From NCBI GenBank assembly GCA_013368445.1, contig JAACJO010000007.1, positions 1,240,001 through 1,304,000 on the forward strand: DNA of 64,000 nucleotides. The letters are read 5' to 3'. Positions within the stretch are counted from its first letter, which is position 1. Each line of letters begins with the position of its first letter. A model generated the notes under the pieces. That model was not told the DNA's origin and did not search any database. It worked only from the letters and a program-made list of their open reading frames with translations. Below, one piece after another: positions 10,459 to 22,780 of this stretch. The DNA comes from Leucocoprinus leucothites. Its lineage: Eukaryota; Basidiomycota; Agaricomycetes; Agaricales; Agaricaceae. The translations under genes were made by a program, and so were the position numbers.

Positions 10459-12401
10459 ACGTAAAGTTAAACATTAGTTGCCTCTGTCAGCACGAGCGGT
10501 GGCTCTTGAAGTAAACCTACATGTACCAGAGGATTCGCTAGACGCCCGTTCCAAAGTTCGAATGATTTATCCGCTCCTTCGAGCCACTTTGCCAGGAGTG
10601 AACACCAGAGAGCCTCACGGTTCTACGGCCTTTGGCAACATGTCCTCTGACCTGGGCTGTCCGAGCCTAATCTTGGTCACCGAGGTTTGCTCAGCGAGCG
10701 TGTGCTCAAATGAAGATTCTGTGCTTTGATGGCCTTGGATGTCTCATTGGTTCGGGAGTTTTCAGAGTCGTCGAAACCTGACGTCGGCATCAGGAATACC
10801 ATTACATGGAACCTAAAATAGTCTCAGTCAGCTGCTTTGATTTGACGATAGCCTCGTCTTTCAGTCGGCAAAAAGCTCAGCGCTCGGGATAGACTCAAGC
10901 CTGCGGTACTCCGAGCCTCAATCCTGGTCCTAAAAGAACCCCACACTAACTTCGCTCGGAAGCGCCGAACAACACTACACTTTGTGCTCTTCCCCGAACT
11001 TCCTTGAACCACGCATCTTGACTTCATGTGTGTACGTGTGCATTCTCATTACTCGCCCATCGTAGAAGGCTGCGGAGTCGGATGTTTAGCCCGTGGTGCA
11101 TTTTTGACGTCCTTGACGGCTGTAATAATCAATATTGCAATATTTGGTCGTGGCCGGAGCGGTTCGAAACCCACCAATCGGCAAAGGCAAGGGGTCTTTC
11201 GGGGTCCCTGTTCTGATAAATTATGGATAGCAATTCGGATAAGATTGTTATCTAAGCGTTTATACGTTAATATTAAATCTATAGTTTGGTCCACCTCTTG
11301 AGGGTGGGGAGAACGCCCTTGGTGTTCAACATTCCACGATTACCAGGTTGAGTAAGGGCTGACGGAACCGATTAGCAAGAGCCTTGTCGGTTTGGCGACT
11401 TCGAGAGCCTCAATGCGAGAGGTCGTCGAGGCTAGGTTCAGTAGGCAAAGAAAAATGTGGCGTTTCATATGACAGAGGTGTATCGTTCTTCTGATGCACA
11501 TTGTCACTGTTCCTGTGTGTGTGCGCGTTGAATTGCAGAGATATGTCAGAAGACAAGCACAGCATCAAAAGAAGTATTATAATGATGCCTGCTGCTGAGA
11601 ACCTATAATGCGTGTATGTATGCTGTGGCTATGATACATGAAGAGAAGAAACCAGCTTTCTAATTCGAACCCCCGATCGACCCTAATATGAACAGAAGAC
11701 CAACCAACTCTGACTGCGTCTATTGTATCCGTACCTCAGTGCAATCTATGAACGATAAATATACTCGCCATCTATTGTTTCTGACAGACAAAACCGTAAA
11801 CCACCACTACCACCAGTAACGCTAGAACAGGCAAAGTCTTTGAACTTGCCATATTCAAACCATTATCGGAGCGCGGTAGCCTCAACGAGCGCATCTCCAA
11901 TTAGATCACGAGGAATGTACCCAGAGCGTCAATGCTATCCGAGGGAGGAAATTCGTTTCATCTCCGTTGATGTTGAAATCAATATCAATTCCCTCGCTGA
12001 AAGCATGGCCAACGACCCTTCACAACGTGTATCCCCTACAGCCCCAATGACGCGTATCATTGACCGTACTCTCCATCCCCTATGTGAGCTAAACGTGGAT
12101 AATCACGAAAGCTCAATTGAAACCCTCTCACGCACAAGACGTACACGAGAGGGAGCCGCCGATCCCTACTTTTGCACATCATGAAGTCACTCTAGCACCC
12201 CTGTTTTCTTATTCAAGAAAACGCCCACTATTCCGACGTTCCGGTGCTATTTTACGAACCCACAAAAGGGTCGTGAAACCGGACCGAAGGATGGAAAAAA
12301 TTGGGGGAGATGGGAAATTGGGATACATGGAGCCAAAAAAAACAGGGAATAGGTTTGCCGGGGGTAAGGTGCTCGTGTTGCGCCCTTGAAGCGAACGAAG
12401 A
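10459..12401. other. Long gene-poor stretch
   Basis: About 1.9 kb with no gene I can support. A plus-strand frame ending at 12184 (about 114 codons, first ATG near 11915) has mixed composition and no recognisable motif. Frames on both strands at 11030-11300 overlap each other and look like chance. A GGTTCGAAAC box near 11161 recalls a tRNA T-loop, but no flanking stem pairs. The region could contain eroded repeats, but I could not define ends. Confidence 0.35.
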
Positions 12402-13876
12402 TCAAGCACGCGCTGATGCACGAAGCTGAGGGCTCAGCATGTCAGGGTGTCGTATCGGCTGAGGTGCATGCAGGACAGGCAATGTGATTTGCTTCGTATG
12501 GGTACGAGAACGAGATGAATTTGAAGTCAATGGAGGCTCAAGCTCTCGGTCATCGACCGGATATCGTGGGGGCACAGAAATAGAGATTACACCACTGTGG
12601 GGGACAGTGGTGGACGTGGCTGAGGACCCAGACCTGTCATAAGAGGGGTCACTGTGACGAGCATATGGCTGCGGACGAAGAGTAGTCGGAGAAGGACGTG
12701 ACTGGGAATGTGATTGGCTTCTTTTATTCTGGTCGCGGTAGGGGTTGTGGTAGGAACGGTGGTGATAATCAAGACGCTGGGAGCTATTAGATGATTGTTC
12801 TTGTAGATTACGACTGATGTATGGAGGGTCGATGCGAGACAAAGTGCTTGAACTCATATGTCTATAGTGTTGATTACGATACTGGCCATGTTTTTGGTTT
12901 TGATCTCCCAGCCACGGTACGGAAAGGGTTTGGGAGCGAGATCCGCCGGGACCGGAATTCGAAGGTCCTGAAGCTGGGGCCGGAGAAGGCGGGAATGGGG
13001 CCGAAGTTGGTGAATGCGGAGAAGAAGTATGGTAGGGTGATGCAGGAGTATCATCAGTTGACGCGGACGATGTGCTTAATGGAGTAGCCGGAGGTGCGAA
13101 CGGTCGACGAGCTTTTCGAGGGGACGAAGGCTTGCGATAAAGCTCACGCGGAGACTGCATGCATGAAAAGCATTTAGAAATACTGCAGATGAAGCAAATA
13201 GACAGTAAGAAAGAAGATGAAGGGGTACGTTCGGTTTGAAGAGCATGAAGGAAGTATTAATGGATGAAGGACTCACCACTACAGGCCTTGCGCCGTTCAT
13301 CGCAGGATGTCCTTGTGAGGACATATAGATAATTGGAGGGGGAGGGACAAATGGCGATGTAGCTGGAGATGTATAGATGGGCGTTACCAAAGGAGGAGGA
13401 GGGGGAGATCGGTGAGAGTGAGAGTGAGACTTGGAACGATAGTGACGATGTCTGGAAGTGCTTGGCGAATGTCGATCACCATCCATTCTGACTACCACAG
13501 GAGAAGGATGAGACTGCACTGGGAAAGGTGCAAGCGGCGGTACAGGAGGCGCATAAATCGGCGGAGGGGGAGGCCGGGAGCGACGTATGTGTGGCGGGGG
13601 TACATGGACATACGAGTCTTCAGAGGAGGAAGACGGAGGGGCACGATGGTATATAGGGGCCATTTGATAGGAAGGTGATGGCCTATGAGAGGGTATGTAA
13701 CGCTCTGGAATTGGAGGAGAGTGTCGACGAGGGACTGGAGGTATACCTGGGGCACCTGGTGCGGCAGACTCAAAGCCCCGCCTGTGTTGCTCTGTGTGGT
13801 GGACCCAATTTGCAACACGGCTCTGGGTCTGAATGTAGCGGTCATAGGCCTCGGGGGAGAAGTCGTACTCTGTCAT
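12402..13876 (-). CDS. Proline/serine-rich protein of unknown function
   Basis: I do not recognise this gene. Two exons (13277-13876 and 12402-13154) across a 122 bp intron with GTGAGT donor and GCATGCAG acceptor give 450 aa. The first about 45 residues (MTEYDFSPEAYDRYIQTQ, then VANWVHHTEQHRRGFE) look folded or helical. The rest is low-complexity and very rich in Pro, Ser, His and Arg, with PPPPP runs, HRHYRSKSHSHSHR and RSQSHSQSRPS stretches, suggesting a disordered protein that might bind SH3/WW or RNA partners. No signal peptide or membrane segment is visible. The start is the ATG at 13876; the frame is open upstream to 14002, but no better ATG precedes it. Function is not inferred. Confidence 0.6.
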
Positions 13877-14801
13877 CGTCGAAGTCCTGGGTGGGTAGTC
13901 AGGTAGTAGCCTGGAGAAAGGTTGGAATGGGTGTAAGGATATATAAGGGATCAAGGGCCAGGGACGGACCCCGGAAGTAGAGAACGACGGAACTAGAGGC
14001 AATGCGAGCCAGCCACGGGAGCTCTCTGCCGGGAGTCTGTTGACAAGGCGAGCACTTGGCGATATTAAAACAACTCAGACGCCTCCCTTTACATCAATGC
14101 CATGACACCTGCTGAGCAACGGCGACCCCAGGGTTGTGGGTCCTGTGGTGCTCCCCTCGTGAGCAATTATGCAAGAGCTCCAAGGCATACCTCTGCGGGG
14201 TAGAAGAGTTCTGTGGCTGTGTTCCTTGTCCCGAGATAGATAATGGAGGTTCACGTCTTCACTGCGGACGGCTACCTCCCTCCTAGCCAACTACGTCCTT
14301 TGGGAAGCAAAGTGCTTCTTCAAAACCATTCTACAAATTTCGGGCCTTTCATCCCTGTCCCGTGCAGGCCTTTGTCACCCGGTCGTGAGCGGCCTTAATA
14401 TAGGCAACGGAGTCCCACAGGCTCAGGAATGTACACGTCAGCCGGGTCAGACTAGGGCAGACATTATGCTCACCTTATGCGCCTTTCGAGTGTGAGCTTC
14501 TGAACTAACAAAGCGCACACTAATCAGTCAACGATAACAAGTACGGTGGTACGAAATATTTGCTGTTGTCAGTTTCAAGTTGTTTCAAAAAAAGAAATCT
14601 ATTTTTGGGAACGGCAGAGTGACACCGTTACTGTTCGCAACCAGCTTCCAACGGACGGAAAGTTCCCACCGCCAGCTTTCTTTCTTATACACCCTTCTGT
14701 CCTCACCCCTTTCTTCTTCCCAAGTCCATAACCTTCGGCAAAGTCCAACAGTCTCTCCTTTATACCCTCTCGTCTTCTTTCCTCCTCGCCTGCTTGCCGG
14801 A
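13877..14801. other. Intergenic region upstream of the polysaccharide lyase gene
   Basis: About 0.9 kb with divergent genes at both ends. The part next to 14802 is pyrimidine-rich (CTCTTTCCTCC-like runs), as is usual for highly expressed fungal 5' UTRs. Nothing else recognisable. Confidence 0.45.
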
Positions 14802-17332
14802 ATGGCGAGTTATAGCGCAATGAACTCGAGCCAGCAAGGCTTGAGCGCGAACCATCCTTATGGTGCGGGTGATCCTTACTACGCAGAGTCTACTGGTTTC
14901 ATCTCCCCGCAACAAGCACCCAAAAAGCGCGGCATGAGCAATTGGATAAAAATTGGTGTCCCTGTCCTCATCGTTGTTATCGTCGCAGCAGTATTAGGCG
15001 GTGTCCTTGGTAGCAGAGCAGCCAATAAGAATGCTGAAGCTTCCAATGGAGGCAGCGGCAGTGCAGCTCACGGTCCAGGCGCCAGCATCAACCTTGAAGC
15101 TGCACGATTCGCTACTGCGACGAATAGCAAGTATCTCGAACCTATTTACCCGTCGACTGTATGTATCTGTCTGCCCCCAATGTACATTTTGCCCTAACTG
15201 ATTTTTTTTTGTGGCTCAAGACTGCCGCTGCCTTTTCCACTCCCACGTTCCGCCCTGCTGGCCAAGGTGTTCCTTCCTGGCCTCAAGAAACATTTCAACC
15301 TTCCACACCGGCCGTAACAAACGTTCGTCAAGATCGACCTCGACTTATTGCCCCCGCCTATAAATGGGCCGCCCTCCCCAGTCTGATTTCTGCAGATCCA
15401 TACCTCAAGGGCTGGAATGATACCATTTTTGGCAACGCCACCGATTGGTTCAACGCCCCTCCTGTCGTTTATGCCATGGATGGTGATAGCGGCATTCTCG
15501 ATGTTGCTCGTGAGGTCAAAGAGAGGATCAAGGCGTTTTCCTATGTGTATCGCTTGACCAACGATACCAAGTGGGTTGACCGCACATGGACTGAGCTTCA
15601 GGTATGTTGGAAATTTTCTTCGATCCTACCACTTCCGCATTAACATCCCCTGAATAGAACGCGGCTGGCAACGGAACCAACCCGTTTGGTGAAGCCAACG
15701 CACCAAATGATAAATGGAACAACGGCCATTTCTTGGATTCCGCCGAGTTGACTGCTGCATTCGCTATCGCCTACGACTGGCTTTATGACATATGGTCGGA
15801 CGAGCAGAAGAGCATGATCAGGTCGACTATGATTCAGTATGGCATGGGTCCTGGCTTGTCTGTTTTCACCGGTCAGACCACTTTCGGTTGGTGGAGCGGT
15901 AACATCACCGGCAACTGGAACTGTGTGTGCAACGGTGGCCTTACCCTTGGTGCCCTCGCCATTCTTGGTGATGATACCACTGGAACTGCTGAGCAGCTCC
16001 TTCAGCATACCATCGAAAATGCCAAAGCAAATTGTGCTATGGCTGTCACCGATGATGGAACATGGACGGAGACGGCCAACTACTGGTACTTCGGTACTAC
16101 TGGTCACGCGGAAATGTCCTCTGCTCTCCTCACCGCAACCGGCTCTCACTTCGGCCTCATTGACGTTAATCCTAATTTTTCGAAGACTGGGGATTACCAT
16201 ATGTATGTTAACGGCCCCGCCAGTCTCTTCGATTATGGCGACCATGGACCAAACAAATTCTCCACCACCGCCAACTGCATGTTCCTATATGCCACACAAT
16301 ATCAGAATCCCCGGTACGCTTTGTTCCAACGCGACCAACACGATGCCGCCGAACCATGGAGTATGTTTTGGTATGATCCTTCTATCGCTGGTGCCTTTTG
16401 GAATGGTGCTCCCCTAGACCATTTCTTCGACAATGCTCTCGATCAATGGGCCTCCATGCGCAGCAGCTGGACCGACAACAATGCGCTGTTCGTCGCCATC
16501 AAGGCCGGTTCAAGTGTTGGTCACCAGACTCATAATGACCTTGACGTTGGTGATTTCGTTCTCGACGCCCTGGGTACTCGCTGGGCCGGTGAATTCGGTT
16601 CCGCCAACTATCTTTCTCCTGGGTATTTCAGCAACGACACTCAGGGTTCAGACAGATGGATGTATTACAGGAAGATGACCGAGGGGCAGAACACTATCGT
16701 CATTAACCGTCAGAACCAGCTGGTCACTGCTGCGCCCACCGTCACCCACAAAACCACTGGAGAAGCCCAAGGCTCAAGCACCGTCTACGACGTGCCTGAC
16801 GATTCCACCGCTTACTGGATCACTGATATGACAAGTGCCTACTCCAACGCGTGAGTACTTGATCTAGATAAATATAGAGAATCACATCTCGTCTAATCAT
16901 CTGAAATTTAGCCAATCGGTGAAGCGTGGCATCCGGCTTCTGAACAAGCGTCGCCAAGTTCTGTTGCAAGATGAGATAAACTCGCAGGGAACCGTCGACT
17001 GGAACATGCACACGAACGCCACTGTGGAGGCGAATGGAGCTTCCGCAACCCTGAAGCTCGACGGGCAACAGTTGACGCTCACACTACTGAACCCGCCTAA
17101 CGGTGCCCAGTTCGCTACCACTACTCCCTCAGTACGATACGAAACTGATCCCACACCTGCCGAACCTGATCAGCCAAACCCCGGTGTGACAACCCTTTCT
17201 TTGAGCCTACCTGCTGGTCAATACACGCTGGCGATGCTGTTCAACCCGCAATGGCCGGGAATGAGTGCCAATGATTTCGTGACACCCTCTACCGTCCCAT
17301 TGGACAGCTGGACCCTAACGAGCCATAACTGA
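14802..17332 (+). CDS. Membrane-anchored heparinase II/III-like polysaccharide lyase
   Basis: Four exons (14802-15158, 15221-15601, 15658-16850, 16912-17332) give 783 aa. A cytoplasmic tail of about 48 residues precedes one hydrophobic helix (about 50-70, IKIGVPVLIVVIVAAVLGG) with KKR before it and no cleavage site, so this is probably a type II membrane protein with the enzyme outside the cell. The body fits the (alpha/alpha) toroid plus heparinase II/III-like beta domain: GNWNCVCNGGLTLGALA, WTETANYWYFGTTGHAEM, and the beta-domain block HQTHNDLDVGDFVLDALG with RWAGEFGSANYL. Asn, His and Tyr residues in these blocks are candidates for catalysis. Family members cleave uronate-containing polysaccharides by beta-elimination; the substrate cannot be told from sequence. 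Several N-x-S/T sites suit secretion. Confidence 0.75.
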
Positions 17333-18086
17333 TTTGGAGCGTACAGAGTATATAGGAGCTAGGAATACCTAGAGACAGTTTTTAATGACTCTTTCTTTAC
17401 CTGCGTTACCGTAATGCTTTTTTCTGGAGATGGACCAAAATTCTTTTCTAGCTAGCTGTACGATGTGCTTTTTGGGACTGATATCAGCCAAAATTTTATT
17501 CTTCAAATTTGGAAAGTGGAATTTATTGATGGACCGACCGTGAGAAGAGAGGAGTTTCCTTGACAGCAAGAAAGGAGAAAGCGGTGTTTGTATTGCTTTG
17601 TACCATTCCCAGCTCTTTCATTGTCGCCGCTCGTATCATCTGCCTTTCACATTCCTTTTTTCTCGTATTTATCCCTCTCACCGCGTTTGAGGGACTCTCG
17701 ATTAGAATATACCCAAGGACTCGAATACGAGGCGCTGATTTCATCGTTGTTGCGCGCGGCTGATACGTACGTACGACAGGTGTCAGTCATCTGCTATTGT
17801 GAGTTCTCCGCGTGTATTGTTGATGTTGCTTGGGAGACTGATGGATCCTCCATCCTGTTTCTTCCTTCTGACCCCCTTGTCCTTCTCCTCACGAATACGG
17901 CTGGACCTACCCCAACGCTCTCTCCTGGTCTCATTTCGACTCAAACCGCACCTCTAAAGCTCTTGAGAAAGGACAACAACAACATTTTTTATTCTTGCCT
18001 CACAAAACACACGCTCTACGCACACCCAACCGCTCCTTCATCGCCCAACTCGTAAACCAACCGACTCTCCATCCTCAAAAAACGAA
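17333..18086. other. Intergenic region upstream of the Ser-rich membrane protein
   Basis: About 0.75 kb. The 3' half is CT-rich with few purine tracts, typical of a fungal promoter/5' UTR. I see no gene; the open frames on both strands here overlap and lack motifs. Confidence 0.45.
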
Positions 18087-19225
18087 ATGCTCTTCTCAGT
18101 TCGTAACACCCTCGTCGCTTATCTTGCACTCGCCCTCGCAGTTTCTGCTGTTCAGGCAAACAACGACTTTCAACACGTGCGTAGGGACCACGGGAGTTTG
18201 AAGAGAATCATCAAGAAGAGGGCTCCTCAAAACGGTGGCCTCCCCCCTCTCATTGGTGCTGGTCGGGATCCCGCGGAGAACGACGGTCCCAACGTGGTTA
18301 CTACCCCCACCCCTGTTCCTTCTGCCACGCCCTCCGCCCCTTCCGCGACTCCGACATCAGCACCAAACACGAACACCAATACTGGCTCTACCAGTACCTC
18401 TAGCACCAGCACCGATGGTGGACTTCTTAGCGTGAGTTTACTCCCACCTGGAGTTTTTCTCCCGGTAAAATATTTTATTGACGCGACGTGCTTTGTATGC
18501 AGGGACTCGGAGATGTCTTAGGCGGGTCATCCAGCTCTTCTAGCAGCTCCTCCAGTTCGTCTATCCCCTCCAGCTCTTCCTCTTCCTCTTCCTCGTCAAG
18601 TTCCTCGTCGACTCCTCCCCAAACCCCGACTTATTCCCCGAGCACTAGTGCCGTCCCTTCGCACAAGCCAACTGTCACTGTTGTTGCGACCGAGAATTCG
18701 GCTGAAGCAGCAACCCAAGTGCCCCAGCCTACCGGTGCTGCAAAGACCAAGAGCACGACCTTGATGGTCCTCATCATCGTTGCCTCTTCCATTGGTGGTG
18801 TTGCAATTCTCTGGACTATCTTCAGGAAGTGGAAGCTTGCTCGTTCATCCAAATTTGATGAACGCTTGCAGCCGATCGATTGGCAACCAACAGACGGCGA
18901 TCGGGATGCAGCACCTGTCCCCGGTGTCAGGCGAGCGACATCAAATGCATCTTCGTTCCATTCCGCTTCTGCTCATTCCAATGGTGGTGCCCACGGTCGT
19001 ACCTCTCCCTTACAACCTCTCCCCGATCACGATTTCACTGCTGGTGCGGTGCCTATCGGTGGATATGCGGATTTGGCTAGGGGTCCGAGCCCGCCTATGG
19101 GTGAAGTGAACAGGGGAATGCCGATGACCAGGGGATATGAGTATGAAAATGCTGTCCCGCTTCATCACCAGACTGGACCAGGAGCATATGGGGCATATGA
19201 TTATCACCAAGGTGGTAGGTACTAA
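18087..19225 (+). CDS. Ser/Thr-rich single-pass membrane protein (Mid2/WSC-sensor-like layout)
   Basis: Two exons (18087-18431 and 18503-19225) give 355 aa. A signal peptide (LVAYLALALAVSAVQA) is followed by a short basic stretch with KKR and RR, possible Kex2 sites. Then comes a Thr/Pro/Ser-rich region with long serine runs expected to be heavily O-mannosylated, one membrane helix (TTLMVLIIVASSIGGVAILW) and a 100-residue cytoplasmic tail rich in Pro, His and Gly. This layout is shared by fungal cell-wall stress sensors such as Mid2, but the resemblance is of architecture only and no sensor domain is visible. The repeat-coded serine tract makes its length prone to polymorphism and assembly error. 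Confidence 0.7.
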
Positions 19226-20167
19226 ATAGTAGCGCTCTGTTTATATAAATTGCTACTGTTGCCCTCGTTACTTCTTTCTTATACCATACATCCCCTCGAC
19301 AACCTTCTTCAATCCTCCGCTACCCTATTTCTTGATATCCCGATATCCCATACGGCCGCTTTTGCTCTTCCTCTCCATCTCCTCGTCCCGCCTCCACTAT
19401 AGTACATATATAGTAGCCGCTGGTTATCTCTATCCTATGTACGGCTATACCTCCTGTTTTTCTACTTATTTCCTTTGTTTCTTTCTGTCTTTCACATCTT
19501 TAACTCTGATTTTTCTCCATCCGCCATTTTTTCTTCGCGACATGACATAGCTCACGCTCCGCGCCAGTTACTCAATGGGCGAAGCGGCAGTGGTTTTCCT
19601 GGTCATGAAATTCAAGACTGATGATTTCCTCTGATGATTCTTTTCTTGGTTTCCTTGGTTTTCTTTTTGGGATACAGGGAGGTAGCCTACACTGCAATAT
19701 GGCATGGACGCTATGTTTGCTGTTCTCATGTGTATATATTTCATTTATCGTTCGGTTCTTTAGCTTGTTGATTGACTTATTCTACAAATGGAAATACCAA
19801 CTTCCTTAGAGATCGGGATGGTCCTAAGTGAGCTTTTGGTTAATACACTCATGACGTCGCGACCGTAAATTTCAGCCAATGATTGGCACCTCAAGCCTGA
19901 GACTACTGCTGACAGCACCTCAAGAGCTTTGACAGAAAGCCAGCGGCCGGCAGCCAGCTCCTGAGACATGCACTTAATTGGACGCCACTAGCTCTCCAAT
20001 GCCGTCTTAACCTTCCGGACTACAGTTATGCGAGGCATATCACAGACTTATCACCAATGTCCGATCCAGTGAGCCATGGTAAGCAGGCAACAAGCAGCAG
20101 TATAGGAAAGTACCTTACTGACACCGGGCTTTCAACCTGAAACAAAGAACACAAAGGCAGTCCTGCA
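19226..20167. other. Intergenic region with no recognisable gene
   Basis: About 0.9 kb. It begins with the pyrimidine-rich 3' flank of the preceding gene. I see no gene, RNA or repeat that I can support. Confidence 0.4.
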
Positions 20168-20596
20168 ATGGATCTACCGCCAGAGATACTTCTCGAGATC
20201 GCTAAAATAGCGATTGACGACGAGACATCACCCGATACAGAGGGCACCAGCGAAGCTCCTACCCCCTTACCCCTCGTCCTATCCCAAGTTTGCCAGCACT
20301 GGAGAATTGTGATATGCAGCGACGCATCCCTTTGGACACGTCTCGCTCTCAGCCCAAAGAGCAGCAGCACCTTTAATGTCCGGTTATACCTCGAGAGGTC
20401 GCGAGCATACTCCATTAGACTGGATATCATTTTGCCGGACAGGGTACCTTCGAGAAACTTTATGGAGGAAATGGCGAATGTCATTCTTCCGCAGTATTTT
20501 GATAGATTTAGGGAGGTCTCTGTGTATCATAAGCAGTGCGGATTTGGGAGGGGTTGCCCGTATTTCCAGCTGCTTGGGCTTGGGGCGTTTGATTGA
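20168..20596 (+). pseudogene. Truncated F-box protein
   Basis: The 142-residue frame begins with an F-box-like domain (MDLPPEILLEIAKIAI, then VLSQVCQHWRIVICSDASLW) and continues into the first strand of the usual C-terminal region (VRLYLERSRAYSIRLDIIL) before stopping at 20596. Full-length relatives in mushroom genomes are several hundred residues, so this is probably a truncated copy. The next gene, IMA1, lies 180 bp away on the other strand and is convergent. A short functional F-box protein cannot be excluded. Confidence 0.5.
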
Positions 20597-20777
20597 CGAA
20601 GCACCTCGTCGGCCTCTTTGAGTTTCTCTTCGGGTTGGTCGGGACATGGTCGGACGTGGACCTTCTCCGGGGCCGTTGAATCGAGGGTGCAGAGTGATAT
20701 CTAATAAACAGCTAGGGCACGGTGAGAGCAGTGTGTTGTTATAATAGGATACATGCAAATGCAATGGAACAGTCTGA

Positions 20778-22780
20778 TTAGATAACTTCGTCCACAAACT
20801 CGACGGTGCTAGCTTCTAATGGTAATATCGCCGTTTCTGAGGGGAGTGCAGCTGTCGAGAACCCACTCGCTTTCTCGACAGAAGAGATGGTGATCTCGAG
20901 GTGCCATATTCTTCTGACGATCACACCGGATACCACCGGAACGACCACTGTCGCGTATATCCACCACCACCGCTTGAAGTGTCTCATCAACTTCGCCACT
21001 ATCGAGCCACCGGCCGCTGCTTCTTCTTCAGGTCCATCCACCATCATAGCATCATCTTCCAGTCTCGTTCTAGCGAACAAACTCTCTAATCCCGTTGGCT
21101 TCTCAGGCGCAAAGAACTTCTGTGGCCGTAACCATACGTCCTCAGACTGTTTCGTATTGGTTTTGCGTTTTCTGGAGGTGGCCGTTCGTGGATCTGTGGG
21201 TGTCCAATCCATCGCGTTCTCATCGTCATCAATACCGTCATTCCGATCCTGACCGTCGCTGTCAGCTGCCGGGTTGGATAGGAGGGAAGGTAGGCCGAAA
21301 ACAGGGTTCTTGGGCGTTATGACGGGCTTGGAAGACAACGAGAGTGACGCGAGGAGGTCGGGTTCAGAGGTAGCTGAGGTAGAGGCTTTGAGTGGTTGAG
21401 CAGTGGGTGGCGCTGGCGTTGCTCCGCGACTTCCAGAGCTGGAAGGATGGGGTGTATTTGAGCGGGACGGTGTAAAGCGGAAGGTTTGAGTTTCTATGAG
21501 GCGAACAGCGGGGGGTTGTTTGAGCCGGAGGCGGTGAAATGAGAGGATTTGAGCCTAGAACGATGCTCAGTCTGGTTTGGCGAACGGATTTGTTTAACTC
21601 ACAATAACTTCAATTGCTGTTACAGTAGAAAAATATATGCATGCTAGTTGTGACGAGCGATGATATAATTCAAAATAATCGTTCCTGAAGTCGCGCCACC
21701 TGAGCCAGAATAATATACTGGTCAAAAGTCTTGCGCTCCAAATAATCATTTGCAAAACCTGAAGATATAAATGAGTAAAGCAACAAACAAAAATCAGTAG
21801 AAACAGCCCACAATATATTCTTTCTTTCCAATAACACGAACTTCCCGACCCTGTCTCTGGGCTCGACGAAAAGAGGCGTACGTTGGATCCCATACCGTCC
21901 ATAGAATAGATGATAAAACAACAAGGGGGAAAATAGGTTGCAACAGATTGAGGAAGAAAAATGGCCTATAACCAAAAATGGCTAGGCAACAGTCAGGATG
22001 AGGTGCACTGCGGAAAACTTAAATGCATACCAGATGTATAAAATAAGAGGGATAGCACACTTGTTGCCAACCAAAGACCTCCACGGAGTTTCCACCAGTA
22101 TAACTCGACGACAACCTTCTCCCGGTCCTTCGAGTGGGCAGAAACTCTTCTCTGGCTGTCCTTTCCTTTACTATCCTTCAACCAGGCACCAAGCGCTTTC
22201 GACCGAGCCATCTGATCCTTCTTCCGGATCTCGTCCTCGACAACAGGCATGCATTTCTCACACACCGGCGGGTAACGGGTGTGGAGAGATTCGCGATATT
22301 CTGGGAACATTTCAATACGTTGAGCATACTCCGAGTGCTGTGGTCACGGAAAAAGGAGTTGGTGGAGTGAGGAATGAAGCAGCGGGAATGGAACGCACTT
22401 CAGGTGGCGGAAGATACGAGGACAACAAGTTTACAATGAGCATTTGGTTCGTTTGGCAAGTATGACAGAAGGGACCAGGGCCATAGGATGTCGGAAAGCG
22501 GTCTATTCGTAGTGAAGCTGGAGAGAGGTAGGAAAAGTAAGATGGCTGTAATTGGAGTTCATTCGGCCATGAACTTACCTCGTTTCGCAAATGACTGTTT
22601 GTTGAGAGATTCATCGTGCATGGCTGGTTCATCTGAGATGATCTCGCCGTTGACGTCGTAGCGGTTCCAGCAGCCGCATACTAGACACTTAAAGTTGCGT
22701 GGGTTCTTGGGAAACGGAGTAACAGGTGTTTGGCAGAAAAAGCAGAGAATATTGCTGTGTCGCCGGAAGAGCTGCGCCAT
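20778..22780 (-). CDS. IMA1: Ima1/Samp1-type inner nuclear membrane protein
   Basis: Six exons (22579-22780, 22399-22517, 22031-22337, 21812-21981, 21603-21758, 20778-21554) give 576 aa. The N terminus has the Ima1_N cysteine module: CFFC followed by CLVCGCWNRYD, later FCHTC and CEKC, expected to bind zinc. After it come hydrophobic segments (LYWWKLRGGLWLATSVLSL, FFFLNLLQPIFPLVVLSS) and the conserved turn WDPTYASFRRAQRQGREV. A long polar region, FFAPEKPTGLESLF and a final membrane helix near IYATVVVPVVSGVIV follow. In fission yeast and animals such proteins link the nuclear envelope to chromatin or the cytoskeleton. An ATG 72 nt upstream (22852) is an alternative start. Intron 3 has a second AG 13 nt downstream in another frame (see findings). 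Confidence 0.85.

Noticed and set aside
11105..11250. Possible tRNA, from a GGTTCGAAAC box
   Set aside because: No acceptor, D or anticodon stems pair around it on either strand.
13412..13678. Plus-strand Arg-rich frame opposite the proline-rich gene
   Set aside because: Antisense of Pro codons gives Arg/Gly runs; no independent support.
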